Source of the DNA: Belnapia sp.
Lineage (GTDB): Bacteria > Pseudomonadota > Alphaproteobacteria > Acetobacterales > Acetobacteraceae
Assembly: GCA_028291445.1 (NCBI GenBank)
Contig: JAQGIA010000567.1
Span: 1-5,694, forward strand
Reading direction: 5' to 3'
Length of the DNA stretch: 5,694 nucleotides
Below the pieces are notes generated by a model. That model was not told where the DNA came from and did no database searches. It saw only the letters and a list, made by a program, of their open reading frames with translations. This document shows positions 1 through 5,694 of this stretch, in pieces. Every line of letters starts with the position of its first letter. The stretch's first letter is position 1. A program made the position numbers and the translations under genes.

Positions 1-197
1 ATCGAGACGTAGCGCTCGATCTCCTCGGCGGATTGGCCCGGATTCTGGGTGATGATGACCACCTGCGGCGGCACCGGGTCCGGATAGGCCTCGATGTTCA
101 GCTTGGTGAAGGCGACCAGGCCGACGATGATGAAGGTGAAGAACAGCAAAATGACCAGCGGCCGGCGCTGGAGCGAGAAGGCGACAATTTGGCGCAT
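1..197 (-). CDS. Heavy-metal-type RND efflux transporter (CzcA/CusA family), N-terminal fragment
   Basis: Only the first 65 residues are in the window; the gene continues past the left edge. The product would be the inner-membrane, proton-driven pump of a tripartite efflux system. The fragment starts MRQIVAFSLQRRP, followed by a hydrophobic first membrane helix (about residues 12-31) and then the start of the periplasmic porter domain, with LNIEAYPDPVPPQV (33-46) and the PGQSAEEIERYV segment (53-64). This helix plus 'P-D-x-x-x-x-Q-V ... PG-x-[SA]-x-x-x-E' layout is typical of the N-terminus of CzcA/CusA-like RND proteins, which are usually a little over 1000 residues long. It lies 97 bp downstream of the adaptor gene on the same strand, so the two are probably cotranscribed. 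The ATG is supported by a GGAAAG ribosome binding site 6 nt upstream. The metal or other substrate cannot be read from this fragment, because the substrate-defining membrane helices are outside the window. Confidence 0.9.
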   Translation of the reverse strand, partial: MRQIVAFSLQRRPLVILLFFTFIIVGLVAFTKLNIEAYPDPVPPQVVIITQNPGQSAEEIERYVS

Positions 198-203
198 GCT
201 GGT

Positions 204-209
204 CTTTCC
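204..209 (-). promoter_or_regulatory. Ribosome binding site of the RND transporter gene
   Basis: Read on the minus strand, GGAAAG lies 6 nt upstream of the ATG at 197-195. This good Shine-Dalgarno match with normal spacing fixes the start codon and suggests the transporter is translated from its own initiation site, not purely by coupling to the adaptor gene 97 bp upstream. Confidence 0.7.
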
Positions 210-270
210 GACTTTTACGGAGCTTCCGGCATGGTCTGGGCCGGAATGCTGTCTCATCGCCTAATCCGGT

Positions 271-290
271 CCGGGCTGCCGGCGGCCCGG
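271..290 (-). other. GC-only inverted repeat between adaptor and transporter genes
   Basis: CCGGGC (271-276) and GCCCGG (285-290) form a perfect 6-bp stem around an 8-nt loop, 4 nt after the adaptor stop codon on the minus strand. No T tract follows, so it is not a standard intrinsic terminator. It could be an intercistronic mRNA hairpin that alters the ratio of adaptor to pump, but short GC-only inverted repeats are frequent by chance in DNA this GC-rich. Confidence 0.3.
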
Positions 291-294
291 CGCC

Positions 295-1701
295 TCAGTC
301 GATCCGTGCCGCCCGGTCGATGAACAGCGCGCCGCCGGTGACCACCCGGTCGCCCGGCTTCAGCCCGTCCGTCACCTCGACCATGTCGCCGGCGCGGATG
401 CCCGGCTTGATGGTGCGCAGGATGAAGCGGTTGCCGTCGAGCGCGACCCAGACGCTGGCCTCGGCGCCGCGATAGATGATGGCATTGACCGGGACGCCGA
501 CACTCTCCCGGCCCGGGCCCACCGCGATGCGGAAGGTGGCGAACATCTCCGGCTTGAGCAGGTGCTCGGGGTCCTCGACCTCGGCGCGCACCGTCAGCCG
601 GCGGGTCGAGGCATCCAGCCCGGCGCCGATGGTGGTGATGCGGGCCGGGAAGACGCGGCCCGGCAGGGCGCCGACGCTGACCTCGACCGGCTGGCCGAGC
701 TTGATGAGCGGCGCGTCCAGCTCGCGCACCGCGGCGACCAGCCACATGGTCGACAAATCGGCGATGGTGAAGACCGGATCGCCTGCCCCGGTCGAAAGCC
801 ACTGGCCCGGCCCGACCCGGCGCTGCACCACGGTGCCGCCCATCATCGTGGTCACCGGCACCACCGCATTCACCATGCGGGTCTGCTCGATGCGCGCGAT
901 CTGGTCGGTCGAACGGCCCAGCACGCGCAGCTTGTCCCGGGTGGCGGCCAGCGTCGCCTCGGCACTGCGCAGGTCGGAGGCAGCACCCATGGTCGCGGTG
1001 CGGGCCTGCTCGACATCCCGCTGGGAGGTGGCGCGGGCGGAGAACAGGCTGTTCTGCCGGGCCTCCTCGCGCCGCGCCTGGTCCAGCGTGGCGCGTGCCT
1101 TGTTGACGGCATCGACCGCCGAGAGCAGTTCGTTGGTGCCGGCGGCGAGATCGGTGGTCTCCAGCTCGAACAGCGTGCCACCGGCGGTGACCTGGTCGCC
1201 CATCCGGGCCATCACCCGCATCACCCGGCCGTTGTAGGGCGAGAAGATCGGGGTGGAGCGATCCTCGTTGTAGGCGATGCGGCCCTCGGCGACGCGCTCG
1301 GCGCGAAAGGCGTGGGATTGCATCTCCTCGATCCGGAGGGCGCGCATCTCGGTGTCGGACAGGCGGAATTCACCCTGCGACAAGGGCTCGTTCACGCTGG
1401 CGACCGGGGAGGTCGGGATGGCAAGCGCCGCCCGGCGGGCCTGATCGTAATAATAATAGCCGCCGGCGGCCAAAACCACGGCAAGCGCGCCTACCCACCA
1501 GAAGCGGCGCAAGGGCGACGGCGGCTCGGCCAGGACCGGGAGCGTTACCCCCGGCTCGGCGGCGCCCGGCGGCATGGCGGCATGCGGTGCGCCAGGAGGG
1601 GCAACATCCGGTTGCGCAATCGCCTCGCTCCTCCCGCTCCGGGAATTCTCGGACGCGAAACCATCGATCCGCTTGGGTGGTGGCAGATGTGTCGCGTTCA
1701 T
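295..1701 (-). CDS. Periplasmic adaptor (membrane fusion protein) of an RND efflux system, CzcB/CusB-like HlyD family
   Basis: A complete protein of 468 residues that should link the inner-membrane RND pump to an outer-membrane channel. Residues 1-63 are a proline- and alanine-rich leader with no signal-peptide look. A single membrane helix follows (about 66-84, ending in a run of four tyrosines), giving an N-terminal anchor with the rest in the periplasm. Two half-lipoyl segments (about 148-183, with TPIFSPYNGRVMRV, and 278-313, with GGTVVQRRVGPGQWLSTG) flank a helical hairpin rich in Ala, Arg and Glu (about 186-262). A beta-barrel domain (about 316-395) and a membrane-proximal domain (about 398-465) come next. 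The segment AEGRIAYNEDRSTPIFSPY (138-156) is strongly typical of CzcB-like adaptors. I see no His- or Met-rich metal-binding tail, so the substrate is open. The start is the first ATG in frame; its Shine-Dalgarno (GGGA, 5 nt upstream) is weak. A later ATG at residue 43 has none and still precedes the helix. It is the first visible gene of a minus-strand operon with the transporter downstream; no outer-membrane factor is in view. Confidence 0.92.
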   Translation of the reverse strand: MNATHLPPPKRIDGFASENSRSGRSEAIAQPDVAPPGAPHAAMPPGAAEPGVTLPVLAEPPSPLRRFWWVGALAVVLAAGGYYYYDQARRAALAIPTSPVASVNEPLSQGEFRLSDTEMRALRIEEMQSHAFRAERVAEGRIAYNEDRSTPIFSPYNGRVMRVMARMGDQVTAGGTLFELETTDLAAGTNELLSAVDAVNKARATLDQARREEARQNSLFSARATSQRDVEQARTATMGAASDLRSAEATLAATRDKLRVLGRSTDQIARIEQTRMVNAVVPVTTMMGGTVVQRRVGPGQWLSTGAGDPVFTIADLSTMWLVAAVRELDAPLIKLGQPVEVSVGALPGRVFPARITTIGAGLDASTRRLTVRAEVEDPEHLLKPEMFATFRIAVGPGRESVGVPVNAIIYRGAEASVWVALDGNRFILRTIKPGIRAGDMVEVTDGLKPGDRVVTGGALFIDRAARID

Positions 1702-1836
1702 GCTGGTCCCGGGGCTGGCGAAACTCGTGGCGTTCCATGGGCGCCCGGCGTGCCTGTGGCATCGCCTTGCGATCGAGCTGGGCGGATCCCGACACCCTGC
1801 ATCCTGGATGATTCGGACTTACACGGACATTGCACG

Positions 1837-1850
1837 AAACCTGAAACCTG
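1837..1850. repeat. Tandem AAACCTG heptamer pair, possible operator
   Basis: AAACCTG occurs twice head to tail with no spacer, in the AT-richer part of the divergent region. Closely spaced direct repeats can be binding half-sites for a response regulator or another transcription factor, but nothing in the window identifies one. The repeat itself is certain; a regulatory role is inference only. Confidence 0.3.
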
Positions 1851-1948
1851 CGCCATCTAGACGCTTTTTTTCGACCATAATCGGAAACAGGGTATTGATT
1901 CAGGCGGCAGGACGGGAACCGGCCTCGTTCCATCGGCCTGCGAGACGA

Positions 1949-1954
1949 TATATT
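1949..1954 (+). promoter_or_regulatory. Candidate -10 element for the amidase gene
   Basis: TATATT lies 38 nt before the GTG start, in a local AT-rich patch, and matches the TATAAT consensus at five of six positions. There is no good -35 element 16-18 nt upstream, so an activator-dependent promoter, or no promoter here at all, is equally possible. Confidence 0.2.
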
Positions 1955-1980
1955 TCACCAATCCCCTTTCCCTGCCTCAC

Positions 1981-1984
1981 GGAG
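1981..1984 (+). promoter_or_regulatory. Ribosome binding site of the amidase gene
   Basis: GGAG is followed by a 7-nt spacer and the GTG at 1992. It decides the start: the encoded protein then begins MQLDTGRFLADLDTL, matching the usual first helix of this amidase family, and no in-frame ATG lies nearby with a comparable site. Confidence 0.75.
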
Positions 1985-1991
1985 ACGTTGC

Positions 1992-3188
1992 GTGCAACTC
2001 GATACCGGTCGCTTCCTCGCCGACCTCGATACGCTGCGGCGCATCGGCGCCCATCGCACCGGCGTGCATCGCCCGACCTACAGCCCGGCCGACATGGCCA
2101 GCCGCCGCTGGCTGGTCGAGGCGATGGAGGCCGTCGGGCTCGAGGCGCGGATCGACGGTATCGGCAATGTCTATGGCCGGCATCCCGGCCCCGGGCCGCA
2201 TCTGCTGGCCGGCAGCCACATCGAGACGCAGAACCAGGCCGGCTGGCTGGACGGCGTGCTCGGCGTGGTCGCGGCGCTGGCGCTGGCCCGCGCCGGCCTC
2301 CCGGTCGATGTCTGCGCCTATGCCGATGAGGAAGGGCATTTCGCCGACTTCCCCGGCAGCCGCAGCCTGGTCGGCGCGCTGACCGAGGCCGAGATCGATG
2401 CCGCCCGCAACCGCCACGACGGCACGCCGCTGCGCGATGCGCTGGCTGCCGCCGGGCTGGCCGGCCTGCCGCGCCCGCAGCTCGAACCGGGCCGCCACAA
2501 GGGCGCCTTCGAGCTGCATATCGAGCAGGGCACCCAGTTGGAGAAGGCCGGGCTGCGGATCGGCGTCGTCACCGGCATCGTCGGCATCCGCCAGTGGCGC
2601 ATCACCATCACCGGCCAGCAGGACCATACCGGCGGCACCACCATGGCCGAACGCCGCGATGCCGGGCTCACCGCGGTGCGGCTGCTGGCGGCGATCGACA
2701 CGGAGTTCCCCAGGCTCTGCGGCCCGCGCAGCGTCTGGACCGCCGGCCGCATCGTGCTGGAGCCGAATGCGCCGCAGATCATCCCCGGCCGGGCCGAGGT
2801 CGCCTTCTCCTTCCGCGACCTCTCGCCCGAGGTGATGGCCCGGATGGAGGAAGGCCTCCATCGACTGGTGCAGGAAAGCAACCGGCGGGAGCGCTGCCCG
2901 GCGATGCTGGAGCCGATCGGCCATTCCGCTCCCGCCCCCTGCGACCCCGCCATGCTGGAGGCCCTGGCCGGGGCGGCCGAGACCCTGGCACCCGGCGCCT
3001 GGCAGCGGATGCCGAGCGGGGCGATCCACGACAGCCAGATCCTCGCCCGCGTCCTGCCCGTGGCGATGCTGTTCGTTCCCTCGATCGGCGGCATCAGCCA
3101 CCATTGGGCGGAGGATACCAAGCGGGAGGATCTGGCCCTCGGCCTGGAGGTATTGGCCGAAGGGGCGCGGCGCTTCCTCGCGGCCTAA
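1992..3188 (+). CDS. M20-family Zn-dependent amidase (hydantoinase/carbamoylase/allantoate amidohydrolase group)
   Basis: A complete 398-residue cytoplasmic enzyme, usual in length for the family, expected to hydrolyse an N-carbamoyl or ureido-type amide using two divalent metals. Candidate ligands follow family order: H76 in GSHIETQ, D87 in GWLDG, E113/E114 in YADEEGHF (general base and metal ligand), H177 in ELHIEQG and H370 in GGISHHWAED. The dimerisation (lid) domain lies at about 185-300 and carries GVVTGIVGIRQWRITITG (191-208) and DHTGGTTMAERRDA (211-224), the counterpart of the family HAGTTPM..R.DA motif. SGAIHDSQ (342-349) and MLFVPSIGGISH (359-370) are strong family signatures. Variations: the usual H-x-D is H-x-E (H76/E78), and the usual Asn before I-P-G is Q262. 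Known relatives include N-carbamoyl-L-amino-acid hydrolases, beta-ureidopropionase and allantoate or ureidoglycolate amidohydrolases; the exact substrate cannot be chosen from sequence. No hydantoinase, allantoinase or transporter gene is adjacent. The family is certain, the substrate is not. Confidence 0.9.
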   Translation: MQLDTGRFLADLDTLRRIGAHRTGVHRPTYSPADMASRRWLVEAMEAVGLEARIDGIGNVYGRHPGPGPHLLAGSHIETQNQAGWLDGVLGVVAALALARAGLPVDVCAYADEEGHFADFPGSRSLVGALTEAEIDAARNRHDGTPLRDALAAAGLAGLPRPQLEPGRHKGAFELHIEQGTQLEKAGLRIGVVTGIVGIRQWRITITGQQDHTGGTTMAERRDAGLTAVRLLAAIDTEFPRLCGPRSVWTAGRIVLEPNAPQIIPGRAEVAFSFRDLSPEVMARMEEGLHRLVQESNRRERCPAMLEPIGHSAPAPCDPAMLEALAGAAETLAPGAWQRMPSGAIHDSQILARVLPVAMLFVPSIGGISHHWAEDTKREDLALGLEVLAEGARRFLAA

Positions 3189-3201
3189 GGCGGTACCATC
3201 C

Positions 3202-3215
3202 GGAACATCTGTTCC
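3202..3215. promoter_or_regulatory. GAAC-N4-GTTC palindrome upstream of the helicase gene, possible LexA-type operator
   Basis: GGAACATCTGTTCC is a perfect inverted repeat with 6-bp arms and a 2-nt centre, 20 nt before the likely helicase ATG. The core GAAC-N4-GTTC is the form of LexA box known from Bacillus and mycobacteria. Alphaproteobacterial LexA normally binds a direct repeat GTTC-N7-GTTC, which is not present here. The position in front of a DinG-like gene makes an SOS role conceivable, but a chance palindrome or a site for another repressor is just as possible. Confidence 0.3.
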
Positions 3216-3219
3216 CCCC

Positions 3220-3252
3220 GGCATCGGCGGCACCTATGCTGCCGCCGATGCC
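3220..3252. repeat. Perfect 13-bp inverted repeat with a 7-nt loop at the helicase start
   Basis: GGCATCGGCGGCA (3220-3232) and TGCCGCCGATGCC (3240-3252) are exact reverse complements separated by CCTATGC. Ten of the 13 pairs are G-C, so a stable mRNA hairpin is expected. The loop holds the ATG at 3236 and the descending arm holds a second in-frame ATG at 3248. No T tract follows on either strand, so it is not a classical intrinsic terminator. It could still help end amidase transcripts, or it could control helicase translation. Confidence 0.75.
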
Positions 3253-5694
3253 AGAATTCCCGCCCCGATCCACAGCGCCTCGATCCACTGGGCCCCGATC
3301 CGGGCCGCCCCGCCTGCTGCTGCCCGATGCGCCGGCGCTGATCGCCGGCCTGGGCCGCGCCACCCTGCTGACCCCGGATGGCGAATTGCTGAGCATCCCC
3401 TCGGCCGCGCTGGGCCGGACCCTGGGCGGCACCCCGCCGCTGCTGGTGCATGGCCAGGCCACCGCTCGCCGGCTCGACCTGCCGCGCTTCGATGCCGCCT
3501 TCGACCTGCTGGAGCTGTTTGCCTTCTGCATGCCCGCCCGGCCCGCCGCGCCGACGCCGCGCGGCCTCGCCATGGCGCTCGACCTGCCGCCCCCGGCCGA
3601 TGACGCCGCCGCCGCCGCCCTGCTGCCCGAGATGGCGACCATCCTGCTGCGCCACCTGGCGGCCGGGCGCGGGCTGTCGCTGAACCGCGACGCGGCGATG
3701 CTGGCGGCGCATCTGGAGAAGGCCGCCGGCTGGCCCTGGGCCGCCTCGGTCATCGCGGCTTTGGGCAGCGCCGAGCAGCGCCCCTCGCTCGACCCCTACA
3801 AGGTCTGGCGCCGGCTGCCCGAATGGGAGGACCCCGGCCCGGCCCAGCCCGCCGGCAGCTTCGACGTCACCCCGAACGAGGCCCGCACCCGCCTCGCCCA
3901 TATCCTGGGCGACGATGCGGAGCAGCGGCCGCAGCAGGCCGACTACGCCTCCGCCGCCAGCGGCGCCTTCGCCCCGCGCGCGGACAAGGGCGCCCCGCAT
4001 GTCATCCTGGCCGAAGCCGGAACCGGGACCGGCAAGACCCTGGGCTACATCGCCCCGGCCAGCCTCTGGGCCGAGCGCAACGGCGCCCCGGTCTGGATCA
4101 GCACCTTCACCCGTAACCTGCAGCGGCAGATCGACCAGGAGCTGGGGCGGCTTTATCCCGATCCGGAGGAAAGGCGGCGCCGGGTGGTGGTCCGCAAGGG
4201 GCGGGAGAACTACCTCTGCCTGCTCAATCTGGAAGAAATGATCGGCCAGGCCGGGCATCCGGACATGGCGGTGCCGCTTGGGCTGGTCGCCCGCTGGGCG
4301 CTGGCGACCAAGGACGGCGACCTGATGGCCGGCGATTTCCCCGGCTGGGTCACCGAGCTTTACGGTCCCGCCGCCATCTGGCCGCTGGCCGACCGGCGCG
4401 GCGAATGCATCCGCTCCGCCTGCCCGCGCTACAAGCAATGCTACGTCGAGCATTCCATCCGCCGCGCCCGTACCGCGACGCTGGTGGTCGCCAATCATGC
4501 GCTGGTCATGGTCCAGGCGGCGATGGGCGGGGCGGAGGATGCCCGGCCGCTGCGCTACGTCTTCGACGAAGGACATCACCTGTTCGATGCGGCCGACGCC
4601 GCTTTCTCGGCAGCGCTCTGCGGCGCCGAGACGGCCGAGCTGCGCCGCTGGCTGCTGGGCGCCGAGGGTGGCCGCAGCCGCGCCCGCGGCCTTCGCCGCC
4701 GCATCGAGGATCTGGCCGGCGACATCCCCGAGCTGCTGGCGCCGATGGAGGCCGCCTTGCAGGCCGCCCGCGCCCTGCCCGGCCTCGGCTGGGTCACCCG
4801 GCTGTCGGAGGAACCGCGCGAGCCGGCCAATGAGGCGGCCGCCGAGCGCCTGGCCAATCCGACCGAGATCTTCCTCCGCGCCATCCGCCGCCAGGTCCTG
4901 GCCCGGGCGCCGGATGAGGAGGGGGTCTATGACGCGCAATGCGACCTCTTCCCCCTCGGCGAGGACCTGCCCGAAGCGGCCGAGGCCCTCGAACGCGCGC
5001 TGAAGCGCATCGCCGAGCCGCTCACCGGGCTTTGCGAGAAGCTGAAGGCCCGGCTGGAGGATGAGGTCGAGGAGCTGGAGACCGCCGACCGCATCCGGCT
5101 TGAAACCGCGGCCAAGGGCATCGAGCGCCGCGCCCTGATCCCGCTGGCGGCCTGGCAGGGCATGCTGCAGGCGCTGCGCGTCGCGCCGCCGGTCCCTGGC
5201 GAGCGCCGCACCTTCGTCGATTGGCTGGCGCTGACCCGCCGCGAGGGCCGCGAGGTGGATGCCGGCCTGCACCGACACTGGCTGGACCCGACCACGCCCT
5301 TCGCGCTGAACGTCGCCGCCCCGGCGCATGGGCTGCTCATCACCTCCGCCACCCTGCGCGATGCCGGCCTCGCCGAGGACCAGGAAGCCGCCTGGACCGC
5401 GGCCGAGGCCCGCACCGGCGCCAGCCACCTGGCGATGCCGGCGATCCGCGCCGCCGTCGCCTCGCCGTTCGATTATGCCACCAATACCAGGGCCTTCGTC
5501 GTGACCGACGTGGACAAGACCCGCTCCGGCCAGGTTGCGGCGGCGATGCAGGCGCTGTTCCAGGCCTCGGGCGGCGGCGGGCTCGGGCTGTTCACCGCCA
5601 TCCGCCGGCTGCGCGACAGCTTCCGCCACATGGCCCCGAACCTCGAAGCCTCGGGCATCCCGCTGTACGCCCAGCACATGGATGCGATGGACAA
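3236..5694 (+). CDS. DinG/XPD-type iron-sulphur ATP-dependent DNA helicase, C-terminus cut by the window edge
   Basis: The frame is open from before 3236 to the right edge; 819 residues are visible. Such superfamily 2 helicases unwind DNA 5' to 3' and resolve damaged or structured DNA. Visible in order: an N-terminal domain (about 27-200) with LLVHGQ (69-74) and DLLELFAF (90-97); a Q-motif-like RPQQ (231-234); Walker A AEAGTGTGKT (259-268, K267); motif Ia around STFTRNLQRQI (289-299); four Cys at 328, 391, 396 and 402; Walker B VFDEGHH (442-448); an Arch-like insertion (about 455-690) with a charged helical stretch; TSATL (703-707, motif III); and GLGLF (782-786), the start of helicase domain 2. 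The last three Cys are spaced x4 and x5, as in the iron-sulphur cluster of E. coli DinG. Motifs V and VI are beyond the edge. Start: ATG 3236 or ATG 3248, both without a clear Shine-Dalgarno; 3236 has GGCGG 5 nt upstream and is preferred. It follows the amidase by 47 bp but may have its own control. Confidence 0.9.
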   Translation, partial: MLPPMPEFPPRSTAPRSTGPRSGPPRLLLPDAPALIAGLGRATLLTPDGELLSIPSAALGRTLGGTPPLLVHGQATARRLDLPRFDAAFDLLELFAFCMPARPAAPTPRGLAMALDLPPPADDAAAAALLPEMATILLRHLAAGRGLSLNRDAAMLAAHLEKAAGWPWAASVIAALGSAEQRPSLDPYKVWRRLPEWEDPGPAQPAGSFDVTPNEARTRLAHILGDDAEQRPQQADYASAASGAFAPRADKGAPHVILAEAGTGTGKTLGYIAPASLWAERNGAPVWISTFTRNLQRQIDQELGRLYPDPEERRRRVVVRKGRENYLCLLNLEEMIGQAGHPDMAVPLGLVARWALATKDGDLMAGDFPGWVTELYGPAAIWPLADRRGECIRSACPRYKQCYVEHSIRRARTATLVVANHALVMVQAAMGGAEDARPLRYVFDEGHHLFDAADAAFSAALCGAETAELRRWLLGAEGGRSRARGLRRRIEDLAGDIPELLAPMEAALQAARALPGLGWVTRLSEEPREPANEAAAERLANPTEIFLRAIRRQVLARAPDEEGVYDAQCDLFPLGEDLPEAAEALERALKRIAEPLTGLCEKLKARLEDEVEELETADRIRLETAAKGIERRALIPLAAWQGMLQALRVAPPVPGERRTFVDWLALTRREGREVDAGLHRHWLDPTTPFALNVAAPAHGLLITSATLRDAGLAEDQEAAWTAAEARTGASHLAMPAIRAAVASPFDYATNTRAFVVTDVDKTRSGQVAAAMQALFQASGGGGLGLFTAIRRLRDSFRHMAPNLEASGIPLYAQHMDAMD
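3266..3310 (+). repeat. Three imperfect 15-bp tandem repeats in the helicase N-terminus
   Basis: Units begin at 3266 (CGATCCACAGCGCCT), 3281 (CGATCCACTGGGCCC) and 3296 (CGATCCGGGCCGCCC). They share CGATCC at 15-bp spacing and encode the pentapeptides RSTAP, RSTGP and RSGPP. The result is a Pro/Arg/Ser-rich, probably disordered tail ahead of the first folded segment (LLLPDAPALIAGLG). Length variation between strains by slippage would be expected here; because the unit is a multiple of three it would not break the frame. Confidence 0.7.

Larger units (their letters stand above)
1702..1991. other. Divergent intergenic region between efflux adaptor and amidase
   Basis: This 290-bp gap separates two genes transcribed away from each other, so it should hold a promoter for each. 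Open frames crossing it do not look like protein genes. Positions 1811-1900 and 1945-1960 are clearly less GC-rich than the flanking coding DNA, as expected of promoter DNA. Visible small elements are an 11-bp palindrome CATCCTGGATG (1800-1810), two CGGAC copies one helical turn apart (1814-1818 and 1824-1828), a tandem AAACCTG pair (1837-1850) and a run of seven T (1865-1871). No convincing -35/-10 pair was found by eye on either strand. No regulator gene is next to the pump in this window. Confidence 0.6.

Noticed and set aside
562..1860. A 432-residue open frame on the plus strand, antisense to the efflux adaptor
   Set aside because: The translation is rich in His, Gly, Arg and Ala with no family signature, and the opposite strand encodes a clear HlyD-type adaptor over the same bases.
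1851..1871. Possible intrinsic terminator ending in a run of seven T
   Set aside because: The only stem before the T run is about 3 bp (GCG/CGC), and no plus-strand gene ends upstream of it.
1977..3233. A 418-residue open frame on the minus strand, antisense to the amidase
   Set aside because: It mirrors the amidase gene almost exactly and has no recognisable motif, while the plus strand carries all amidase metal-site motifs and a good ribosome binding site.
3189..3235. Alphaproteobacterial LexA box (GTTC-N7-GTTC) upstream of the helicase
   Set aside because: The single GTTC at 3211-3214 has no partner at N7 spacing in either direction; only the palindromic GAAC-N4-GTTC arrangement is present.
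4562..4576. DEGH in place of DEAH in helicase motif II
   Set aside because: The acidic pair and His are kept, and to my knowledge the Ala-to-Gly form occurs in DinG proteins, so it is not evidence of inactivity.
3185..5677. An 830-residue open frame on the minus strand, antisense to the helicase
   Set aside because: It is a by-product of GC-rich third positions in the helicase gene. Its translation is a low-complexity mix of Gly, Arg, Gln, Ala and Asp without domain motifs, while the plus-strand frame shows Walker A, Walker B and the iron-sulphur cysteines in order.

Overview
This is a very GC-rich window, with G or C at most third codon positions, which also explains the many long open frames on the wrong strand. 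The protein families, codon use and the look of the DinG-like helicase N-terminus fit an alphaproteobacterium, probably Rhodospirillales/Acetobacteraceae-like. That placement is inference from overall impression, not from a marker gene.

Layout. Positions 1-1701 hold two genes on the minus strand: a CzcB/CusB-type periplasmic adaptor (295-1701) and, 97 bp downstream of it, the first 65 codons of a heavy-metal-type RND inner-membrane transporter (1-197, running off the left edge). Together they look like an efflux operon whose outer-membrane channel is not in view. Positions 1702-1991 are a divergent intergenic region of 290 bp with short repeats and AT-richer patches. No promoter in it can be called with confidence. 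Positions 1992-3188 on the plus strand encode a complete M20-family zinc amidase of the hydantoinase/carbamoylase/allantoate amidohydrolase group, with a good ribosome binding site and a GTG start. After a 47-bp gap, 3236-5694 holds most of a DinG/XPD-type iron-sulphur DNA helicase that runs off the right edge before its last motifs.

How the genes relate. The adaptor and transporter should act in one tripartite pump. The amidase and the helicase share a strand but have no obvious functional link. The gap between them is the most structured non-coding stretch of the window. It has a 14-bp palindrome of GAAC-N4-GTTC form, resembling the LexA box of Gram-positive bacteria, and then a perfect 13-bp inverted repeat whose 7-nt loop contains the likely helicase start codon. 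The helicase also begins with three imperfect 15-bp tandem repeats, and its N-terminal domain may be a worn-down exonuclease fold.

I see no mobile element, CRISPR array, RNA gene or clearly new system. The genes belong to known families. The points worth a second look are the amidase-helicase junction, the helicase N-terminus and a variant metal-site motif in the amidase.
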